NCBI GenBank assembly: GCA_002898775.1
Contig: BEHK01000002.1
Coordinates: forward strand, 1 to 49,533
Reading direction: 5' to 3'
Length of the DNA stretch: 49,533 nucleotides
From: a bacterium HR08
Lineage (GTDB): Bacteria; Acidobacteriota; Blastocatellia; HR10
A model generated the notes under the pieces. It ran no database searches, had not been told where the DNA came from, and saw only the letters and a list, made by a program, of their open reading frames with translations. A program made the translations under genes and the position numbers. Below are positions 43,496-49,533 of the stretch, in pieces; the stretch's first letter is position 1, and every line of letters begins with the position of its first letter.

Positions 43496-44905
43496 ATGTC
43501 CGATCAAGAACTCGCTTTCCTCTCGATCCGCGAACTCGCTCACCTCATTCGATCCCGGCGTCTCTCGCCGGTCGAACTCACGAGAGTGTATCTCGATCGG
43601 CTCGAGCGGCTTGGACCGAAACTCGGCGCCGTCGTCACGATCACGCACGACGCGGCCCTGGAACAAGCCCGTCGGGCTGAACGCGAGATCATGCGCGGCC
43701 GGTATCGCGGCCTGCTGCACGGCATCCCGTACGGAGTGAAGGACCTGCTGGCGACCAAAGGCATCCCCACCACCTGGGGCGCCGCGCCGTATCGGAATCA
43801 GATCTTCGATCACGATGCGACGGTCGTGCGCCGTCTGCAGCGCGCCGGCGCTGTGCTCGTCGCGAAACTCGCGATGGTGGAGCTGGCCGGAGGCATGGGG
43901 TATAACACGGCCGATGCCTCCTTCACGGGACCGGGACGCACGCCATGGAATCCCGAGTACTGGAGTGGGGGATCTTCCTCGGGGTCCGGAGCGGCCGTCG
44001 CCGCTGGGCTCGTCGCCTTCGCCATCGGCTCGGAGACTTCGGGTTCGATCCTGACGCCCGCGGCCTTCTGCGGCATCTCGGGTCTGCGCCCGACCTACGG
44101 GTTGGTGAGCCGATACGGCGCCATGGCGCTGTGCTGGACGCTCGATAAGCTCGGCCCCATGTGTCGGACGGCTGACGATTGCGGGATCGTGCTCGCCGCG
44201 ATCTCCGGCAAAGATCCGAAGGATCCCTCGAGCGTGGCTCGACGATTCACCTATTCGACCCCCCTCCTTCCCACGCGACGTCTGCGGGTGGGCATTGTCC
44301 GAGGCGCGCTCGACCGTGTGCAACCTGAAGTGCGGAAGAATTTCGAGGACGCGGTCGAAGTCCTCAAGAAATACGCCACCGTGGATCCTGACGTCGTGCT
44401 GCCGGACCTCCCCTATGGGCAGGTCGTCGGGATCATCGTCAATGCGGAAGGCGCGAGCGCCTTCCGCGAGCTGATCGAGAGCGGGCGTCTGGCGGAATTG
44501 CAGAATCCGCGCGATCGCCTTGGAGGGTATGTGGGGATGACCATCCTGGCCGTGGATTATCTGCAGGCTCAACGCGTTCGCGTGCGAATCCGTCGCGCGC
44601 TCGATGAGGTGCTCTCCCGGTACGATGCCCTGATCGCTCCGACGCGGGCGACGGTCGCCTATCCGATCGGCGTGGAATTCGAGCGCGCGTATCCGGGCAT
44701 GGGCGGCGGGCCAGCCCTCATCCCGGCCGGCAATGCCGCGGGCGTTCCGGCGCTCTCCGTCCCCAACGGGTTCGGACAAGCGGGATTACCGACGGCACTC
44801 CAACTGATGGGTCGCGCCTTCAGCGAAGCGACGCTCATCGCGCTGGCCAATGCGTACCAGCGAGAGACGGATTGGCATCGGAAGCGCCCACCGCTCCAGG
44901 CGTGA
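43496..44905 (+). CDS. amidase signature family enzyme
   Basis: 469 residues, full amidase signature domain. The Ser-cisSer-Lys triad is placed at Lys82 (PYGVKDLL), cis-Ser about Ser160 (GGSSSGSGAAVAAG) and nucleophile about Ser184. The usual GSDTGGSI reads GSETSGSI here, a mild variant. It hydrolyses an amide bond to acid plus ammonia or amine. It resembles GatA, but the tRNA amidotransferase partners gatB and gatC are absent, so a free-standing amidase is more likely. It has no signal peptide of its own, although the small gene before it encodes a Tat-exported protein. Start supported by CAGGAGG. Confidence 0.9.
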   Translation: MSDQELAFLSIRELAHLIRSRRLSPVELTRVYLDRLERLGPKLGAVVTITHDAALEQARRAEREIMRGRYRGLLHGIPYGVKDLLATKGIPTTWGAAPYRNQIFDHDATVVRRLQRAGAVLVAKLAMVELAGGMGYNTADASFTGPGRTPWNPEYWSGGSSSGSGAAVAAGLVAFAIGSETSGSILTPAAFCGISGLRPTYGLVSRYGAMALCWTLDKLGPMCRTADDCGIVLAAISGKDPKDPSSVARRFTYSTPLLPTRRLRVGIVRGALDRVQPEVRKNFEDAVEVLKKYATVDPDVVLPDLPYGQVVGIIVNAEGASAFRELIESGRLAELQNPRDRLGGYVGMTILAVDYLQAQRVRVRIRRALDEVLSRYDALIAPTRATVAYPIGVEFERAYPGMGGGPALIPAGNAAGVPALSVPNGFGQAGLPTALQLMGRAFSEATLIALANAYQRETDWHRKRPPLQA

Positions 44906-44936
44906 ACTCGCGCCGGGAGAAGGCGGGATGCCCCCT

Positions 44937-45407
44937 TCAGGCCAGTTCGGAGAACGCCGCGACCGTCGGCTCGCTCAACCGCAGGAAATCGGCCATGCGC
45001 ATCCGAATCGAATCCGTATGCGTCCCCGCGTTGAAGACGATCTCCTCATCCTGCGTCAAGGGCTCGGCCACGTAGACAGGAAGGCCGTAGAGATTGCCGA
45101 AAATCGGCATCGCGCCAATCTCGCAGTCTGGGAAGAGGTCTTTGAACTCAGCCTCCGTGGCCAAACGGACGTCCGTGGCGCCGACGACTTCGGCGAATCG
45201 CGCCAGATCCACCTTGTGATGCGCGGGCAGGACGGCCATCACGAACCGGTCGTCGGCTTTGAGGATCACCGCCTTCGCCATCTCGCGGCCCCGCACATGG
45301 AGCGCGTGGGCGATCTCCTGCGCCGTGAACGCCAGCGAGTGCGTGCAGGCGACATAGGGGACGTGGTGCTCATCGAGGTATTGCTTCAATCGGGCGATGA
45401 TTCCCAT
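44937..45407 (-). CDS. YbaK/EbsC-type aminoacyl-tRNA deacylase-like protein
   Basis: 156 residues, a single YbaK domain. Such proteins remove wrongly attached amino acids from tRNA, for example Cys or Ala from tRNA-Pro (family knowledge). The frame has the family features GREMAKAVILKADDRFVMAVLPAHHKVDL (seen in parts) with the essential Lys region, and GAMPIFG for the substrate loop. The ATG at 45407 follows GGAGGGGGG. It converges on the amidase and shares its strand with the DinG-like gene, from which it is separated by about 100 nt. The exact tRNA and amino acid cannot be told. Confidence 0.88.
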   Translation of the reverse strand: MGIIARLKQYLDEHHVPYVACTHSLAFTAQEIAHALHVRGREMAKAVILKADDRFVMAVLPAHHKVDLARFAEVVGATDVRLATEAEFKDLFPDCEIGAMPIFGNLYGLPVYVAEPLTQDEEIVFNAGTHTDSIRMRMADFLRLSEPTVAAFSELA

Positions 45408-45509
45408 ACCCCCCCTCCACAGATCGTGCGCTCAAAGGGAGTCTCGTCGTGACCTTCGAGATCGCGCGAGGCACCCGCGAGCTATTGTCCCACGTTCGGA
45501 GGGCAGCGG

Positions 45510-47588
45510 TCAATCCCCGCTCGGAGGCGCCTCTTCGCGCGATGCCCTCGCCGAGGCCTGACGCTCGAAGAAGCGCTCCACATCCTCGATCCGCGTCGTG
45601 ATCGGACAGGGGGGGAGGCTCTGCAGGAAGATCGCGCCGTAGCTCTTGGTGCGAATCCGAGGGTCGAGGATCGAGAGGACGCCCGTGTCGCTCCGGCTCC
45701 GGATCAATCGGCCCAATCCCTGCTTGAGCATGATGACGGCCTGCGGGACGGCGTAGTCGTAGAAGGGGTCGCCCCCGTTCTGCTCGATATATCGCTGCCG
45801 CGCGGCCACAATGGGATCGGTGGGGACGGCGAAGGGCAATCGGTCAATGATGACGCAGCTCAAGGCCTCGCCCTGCACGTCCACCCCTTGCCAGAAACTC
45901 GCCGTGGCGAAGAGCACCGAATGCGGCGTCGCGCGAAATCGAGCCAGCAGCCCTGATTTCGATCCCTGCCCTTGAACGAAACAGGGGAACGGCACGCGGT
46001 GGCGAACCCGCTCGTACATCTCCGTCATCTGTTGAATCGCCGTGCAGAGGATGAAAGCGCGGCCTCGCGTCACCTGCAGCAGCTTCACGATCTCCTCGAC
46101 GGCAGCCTCCGTGAACTGCGGGCTCCGCGGATCCGGCATCTGAGGCGGGAGATAGAGGATCGCCTGCTCCGCGTAATCGAAATGCGAGGGGACGATCAGC
46201 TCTCGCGCCTCGCGAATGCCCAGGCGGGATCGGATGAAGTCGAAACGACCGCCACTGGTCAACGTCGCCGACGTCAAGATGGCCGTGCGCACACGATCGA
46301 AGAGTCGTTCGGCCAAGATCTCGGAGACATCAATGGGCGTCGCTTGAAGGAAGAGGCCCCGCCCTCGCCGCTCGTACCAGCGGACGAATCGCGGATCTTG
46401 CCCGAGAAGGATGAAGTCCAGATCGGCCCGCACCTGCGCCGTTCGACGCATGAGCGTCTCGACCTCCTGCGGCGGATCCTTCACCATCGCCAGCGTCGTC
46501 TCTAAGAGCGAGAGGGCGTTCATCAACCCGAGCAAGCTCTCCCCAGCGCGCGTCAGCTCCGGCACCTCCCTCGATTCCCCTTCGATGTCCGACGCGCTGC
46601 GATCTTCGGAAGCCCCTCTGGCCTCCTCGTCGGCAACAGCCGAACGGAAGAGAAAGTCCGGCTCCAGCGGGTATCGGCCTTCGGGCCGCCCATCGTTCAG
46701 AAAATGCCTCCAGAAGCTCTCGGCGCGCTGCTGCACCCGCAGACTGACGCGCATCAGTTCCGCGGCCGACGCCGTATCCGTGATCGGGAGATTCTGCACA
46801 TCGCGAACCAGTTCGGCCACGCGATAATTGCTCACCTGCGCCCCGAAATATTCGGAGGCGATCTCCTCCAACTCGTGCGCCTCATCGAAGATGACGACGG
46901 CATAATCCGGGATCACCGCCCCGTATTCATTCCCGCGCAGCGCGAGATCGGCGAAGAAGAGGTGGTGATTGACGATCACGATATCGGCCTTCAGCGCCCG
47001 CTCGCGCATCTTCGTGATGAAACAGGCGTCGTAATCCGGGCACTTCTGCCCCAGACAGATCTCCGAGCGCGCGTCAATGGAGGACCAGAAGCTCAGGTTC
47101 TCCGGCACATCCGTCAGCTCCGCTCGATCTCCGGTCTCCGACTGGAACGCCCATCGGCGAATCTCATCGAAATACTTCGCCTCCTCCAGATCGGCGAGGA
47201 GGGGCTGCGTCTCGGCCCGCTTCAGGCGATAGAGGCAGACGTAGTTCGATCGGCCCTTCATGGAGGCGACGCGCAGCTTCCGCCCCAGCGCCTTCTCCAA
47301 GAAGGGAATATCCTTGAGCAGGAGCTGTTCCTGAAGGTTCTTCGTCCCCGTGGAGATGATGATTCGTTCTGAGGCCGCGAGCGCCGGAACAAGATACGCG
47401 AGCGTCTTTCCCGTTCCCGTCCCGGCTTCGACGAGGAGATGCCCCCCTTCGACCAGGGCGCGATAGACGGCCTCGGCCATGCGAATCTGTCCGGGCCGAT
47501 ACTCGTACTGCGGGTGATGCCGGCAGAGCAGCCCCCCTTCCCCGAAGACTTCCTCCATGAGGGCGGTCTCTTCGCTTCGTCGGCCCAT
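45510..47588 (-). CDS. DinG-like ATP-dependent DNA helicase (XPD family, Fe-S)
   Basis: 692 residues, superfamily 2 helicase. Walker A EAGTGTGKT (residues ~54-62), DEAH box FDEAHE (~234-239) and the late motif of ATP use (LGRLIRSRSDTG). The four Cys that should bind a 4Fe-4S cluster are at about 118, 178, 183 and 189 (RSNYVC; EICLGQKCPDYDAC). DinG/XPD helicases unwind 5'-to-3' and act in DNA repair and at R-loops or replication blocks. Start ATG 47588; an in-frame ATG ten codons later is possible. It follows glyA by 54 nt on the same strand and may share its transcript. Confidence 0.92.
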   Translation of the reverse strand: MGRRSEETALMEEVFGEGGLLCRHHPQYEYRPGQIRMAEAVYRALVEGGHLLVEAGTGTGKTLAYLVPALAASERIIISTGTKNLQEQLLLKDIPFLEKALGRKLRVASMKGRSNYVCLYRLKRAETQPLLADLEEAKYFDEIRRWAFQSETGDRAELTDVPENLSFWSSIDARSEICLGQKCPDYDACFITKMRERALKADIVIVNHHLFFADLALRGNEYGAVIPDYAVVIFDEAHELEEIASEYFGAQVSNYRVAELVRDVQNLPITDTASAAELMRVSLRVQQRAESFWRHFLNDGRPEGRYPLEPDFLFRSAVADEEARGASEDRSASDIEGESREVPELTRAGESLLGLMNALSLLETTLAMVKDPPQEVETLMRRTAQVRADLDFILLGQDPRFVRWYERRGRGLFLQATPIDVSEILAERLFDRVRTAILTSATLTSGGRFDFIRSRLGIREARELIVPSHFDYAEQAILYLPPQMPDPRSPQFTEAAVEEIVKLLQVTRGRAFILCTAIQQMTEMYERVRHRVPFPCFVQGQGSKSGLLARFRATPHSVLFATASFWQGVDVQGEALSCVIIDRLPFAVPTDPIVAARQRYIEQNGGDPFYDYAVPQAVIMLKQGLGRLIRSRSDTGVLSILDPRIRTKSYGAIFLQSLPPCPITTRIEDVERFFERQASARASREEAPPSGD

Positions 47589-47642
47589 CGGCGATGCCTC
47601 ACCGCGGAGGAATGTCCATCGCTTCCTGAGCGCGGGAGCGCT

Positions 47643-48920
47643 TCACACTTCGCGCAGATTGCGAAGCCGATGGGGATAGAGCGGGAACTGCTCGGTCAAC
47701 TCCCACACCCGCTGCCGCACCGAGCGCTGCACCGATTCGCTCTCGGGCTGATCCAGAACCTCGGCGATCCACTGCGCGATCTTGCGCATCTCGGGCTCCT
47801 TCATCCCTCGCGTCGTGACCGCGGGCGTTCCCAAACGAATGCCGCTGGCGATCATCGGCGGTTGCGTGTCGAAGGGGATCGTGTTCTTGTTCACGGTGAT
47901 CCCCGCGCGCTCCAACGCGCTCTCGGCCTGCTTCCCCGTCAAGCCTCGGGAGAAGACGTCCACCAGGACGAGATGAGTATCCGTCCCCCCGGAGACGATG
48001 CGATATCCCGCTCGAGCCAGCTCCTCGGCCAAGACGCGAGCATTCTTGATCACCTGCTCCTGATAAGCGCGGAATTCGGGCTGCATGGCTTCTTTGAAGC
48101 ACACGGCCTTGGCCGCCATGATGTGAACGTGCGGCCCCCCTTGCACGCAGGGGAAGACGGCGCGATCGATCTCCCGCGCGTACTTCTCCTTGCACATGAT
48201 CATGCCGGCGCGCGGGCCACGCAGCGTCTTGTGCGTCGTCGTCGTCACGAAATCGCAGCCAGGGACCGGGCTCGGATGCAACCCGGTCGCCACAAACCCC
48301 GCAATGTGTGCGATGTCGGCCATCACGACGGCCCCCACGTCGCGAGCGATCGCCGCGATCCGCTCGAAATCAATGGTGCGGGGATAGGCGCTCGCCCCAC
48401 AGACGATCATTTTCGGCCGATGCTCATGCGCCAGCCGCTCCAGCTCTTCGTAATCAATCTGCTCCGTCTCGCGATGCACGCCGTAGGGGATCACCCGAAA
48501 GTATTTCCCCGAAAAGTTCAAGGGATGGCCGTGCGTCAGATGCCCTCCATGCGAGAGGTTCATCCCGAGGATCGTGTCCCCCGGTTGCAGCATGGCGATG
48601 TAGACGGCCATGTTCGCCTGCGATCCCGAATACGGTTGCACGTTGACGTGCTCGGCCCCGAAGAGCTGCTTCGCCCGCTGGATGGCCAGCGATTCCACCA
48701 CGTCCACGAATTCGCATCCCCCATAGTAGCGCCGTCCCGGATACCCCTCGGCGTATTTGTTGGTGAAGACCGACCCCATGGCCTCCAGGACCGCCTCGCT
48801 GACGAAATTCTCCGAGGCGATCAATTCCAAGCCCCGCGCTTGTCGTTCGGTCTCCCGGAGGATGGCCTCAGCGATCTCCGGATCCACTTCGCGCAGCGGA
48901 CGCATCCGCCACTGGTTCAT
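47643..48920 (-). CDS. glyA: serine hydroxymethyltransferase
   Basis: 425 residues, standard bacterial length. This PLP enzyme interconverts serine and glycine with tetrahydrofolate, the main source of one-carbon units. Seen: LIASENFVS at the N-terminus, [49 protein letters not shown], and the PLP Schiff-base Lys231 in [13 protein letters not shown]. The ATG at 48920 has AAGGAG upstream; an in-frame start at 48953 would extend through the promoter region and is rejected. A TTGAAG-N18-TAAGAT promoter and a perfect palindrome at the likely transcription start lie before it. Confidence 0.97.
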   Translation of the reverse strand: MNQWRMRPLREVDPEIAEAILRETERQARGLELIASENFVSEAVLEAMGSVFTNKYAEGYPGRRYYGGCEFVDVVESLAIQRAKQLFGAEHVNVQPYSGSQANMAVYIAMLQPGDTILGMNLSHGGHLTHGHPLNFSGKYFRVIPYGVHRETEQIDYEELERLAHEHRPKMIVCGASAYPRTIDFERIAAIARDVGAVVMADIAHIAGFVATGLHPSPVPGCDFVTTTTHKTLRGPRAGMIMCKEKYAREIDRAVFPCVQGGPHVHIMAAKAVCFKEAMQPEFRAYQEQVIKNARVLAEELARAGYRIVSGGTDTHLVLVDVFSRGLTGKQAESALERAGITVNKNTIPFDTQPPMIASGIRLGTPAVTTRGMKEPEMRKIAQWIAEVLDQPESESVQRSVRQRVWELTEQFPLYPHRLRNLREV

Positions 48921-48948
48921 CGCCGTCGCTCCTTCTCCGCATGATCCC

Positions 48949-48962
48949 CGCACGCTCGTGCG
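48949..48962. promoter_or_regulatory. palindrome at the glyA transcription start
   Basis: CGCACG-CT-CGTGCG, perfect 6-bp arms. It covers about +1 to +14 of the expected glyA transcript. It could be a repressor site or an mRNA 5' hairpin. Confidence 0.45.
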
Positions 48963-48969
48963 AGACGGA

Positions 48970-48999
48970 ATCTTACCGCATGGCGGAGGACACCTTCAA
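48970..48999 (-). promoter_or_regulatory. sigma-70-type promoter for glyA
   Basis: TTGAAG (48999-48994), 18-bp spacer and TAAGAT (48975-48970) on the minus strand. The -35 box overlaps the last codons of the LysR gene. Confidence 0.5.
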
Positions 49000-49533
49000 G
49001 CACGCGCGCCAGGAGAGCGCTCCGCACCGACGCGCTTTCGCTCCCGACCTCTTCCCAGATAGGCCCGGCAGAGATCCAAAAAGGCCAGGAGCGCATCCGA
49101 GGGCGCCTCCTCCTTGAGATAAGCCAAACCCAGCTCCCACCGACTCTTCAACCCGCGAATGGGCAGCGCCCGCAGCAGCCCCGCGTGCACCTCGCGCTGA
49201 ACGGTGAGCCAAGGGAGGATGCCAACGCCCAGACCGACCTCCACCATCTTCTTGATCGCCTCGTCGCGATTCAGCTCCATGACGACGTGCGGCCGAACGC
49301 CAGCATGTTCGAAGAAGAGATCAATGATCCGCCGCCGATTCCCCCCGCGCTCTCCGAGGATCAACGGCTCGGAAGCCAGTTGCATGACCGTCACTTCGCG
49401 CGCTTGTGCCAGCGGATGGCTCGGCGGGATCACGGCCACGAGCCGATCCCCATACAGCGGTTCCGTATGGACCAGCGGCGCTTCGACCGGCAGGGAGATG
49501 AGCCCGACGTCCAGCCGATGCTCCAGCAGACGA
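48996..49533 (-). CDS. LysR-family transcriptional regulator, C-terminal part
   Basis: The last 178 residues of a LysR-type regulator; the frame is open to the right edge of the window and the DNA-binding domain is outside it. What remains is the substrate-binding domain with family phrases HRLDVGLISLPV, LVAVIPPSHPLA, EPLILGERGGNRRRIID and EMVEVGLGVGILPW-like VEVGLGVGILPWLTV. The protein ends Arg/Glu-rich. Its 3' end lies 75 nt before the glyA start on the same strand, and its last codons overlap the glyA promoter, so it may sit upstream of glyA without regulating it. The ligand is unknown. Confidence 0.9.
   Translation of the reverse strand, partial: RLLEHRLDVGLISLPVEAPLVHTEPLYGDRLVAVIPPSHPLAQAREVTVMQLASEPLILGERGGNRRRIIDLFFEHAGVRPHVVMELNRDEAIKKMVEVGLGVGILPWLTVQREVHAGLLRALPIRGLKSRWELGLAYLKEEAPSDALLAFLDLCRAYLGRGRERKRVGAERSPGARA

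Overview
The window is a GC-rich, gene-dense piece of a Gram-negative, diderm bacterial chromosome. The gene content fits the phylum Acidobacteriota best, which is an inference from families rather than from any marker gene. It has two ~1,100-residue TonB-dependent receptors with an N-terminal carboxypeptidase-regulatory-like domain, a Ser/Thr kinase fused to a PD40 propeller, a PD40-amidohydrolase fusion, penicillin-acylase and D-aminoacylase family enzymes, and small Tat-exported proteins. No rRNA, tRNA, insertion sequence, prophage or CRISPR array was seen. The window cuts a gene at each edge: an acyl-CoA synthetase on the left and a LysR regulator on the right.

Layout. 1-3164 (+): acyl-CoA synthetase tail, a ketoacyl-synthase-III-like protein with an altered active site, a MaoC hydratase and a natural tandem (double) TetR regulator. 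3293-13048 (+): secreted protein, TonB receptor, alpha/beta hydrolase, secreted lipase, second TonB receptor; together this looks like an ester or lipid acquisition locus. 13128-16464 (+): aldehyde dehydrogenase, hydrolase and zinc alcohol dehydrogenase in a tight operon. 16488-23232: glutamate synthase large subunit preceded by a 67-residue unknown protein (-), and a divergent beta-barrel porin (+). Both transcription units carry sigma-54 type -24/-12 elements. 23337-29725: 2OG-Fe(II) oxygenase, D-aminoacylase, flavin reductase and PD40-amidohydrolase. 29801-34612 (-): one operon, dapB-dapA-dapD-murB-murA, joining diaminopimelate/lysine synthesis to the first steps of peptidoglycan synthesis. 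34980-37493 (-): penicillin acylase family. 37704-42883 (-): Ser/Thr kinase, small Cys-rich protein and sigma-54 activator in one operon. 43124-44905 (+): Tat-signal small protein and amidase. 44937-49533 (-): YbaK-type deacylase, DinG-like helicase, glyA, LysR.

The most interesting signals are regulatory. (1) A 13-bp perfect hairpin plus U-tract lies directly against the dapB ribosome binding site. It is preceded by a possibly leaderless 54-codon reading frame whose only two lysine codons sit just before competing RNA segments. This has the layout of a ribosome-mediated lysine attenuator controlling both lysine and cell-wall synthesis. (2) Near-consensus sigma-54 promoters drive the gltB operon and the divergent porin. 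(3) The porin leader has a hairpin that hides its Shine-Dalgarno sequence. (4) MurA carries Asp in place of the fosfomycin-target Cys. All RNA folding was done by eye, and all family names come from motif recognition without database searches.
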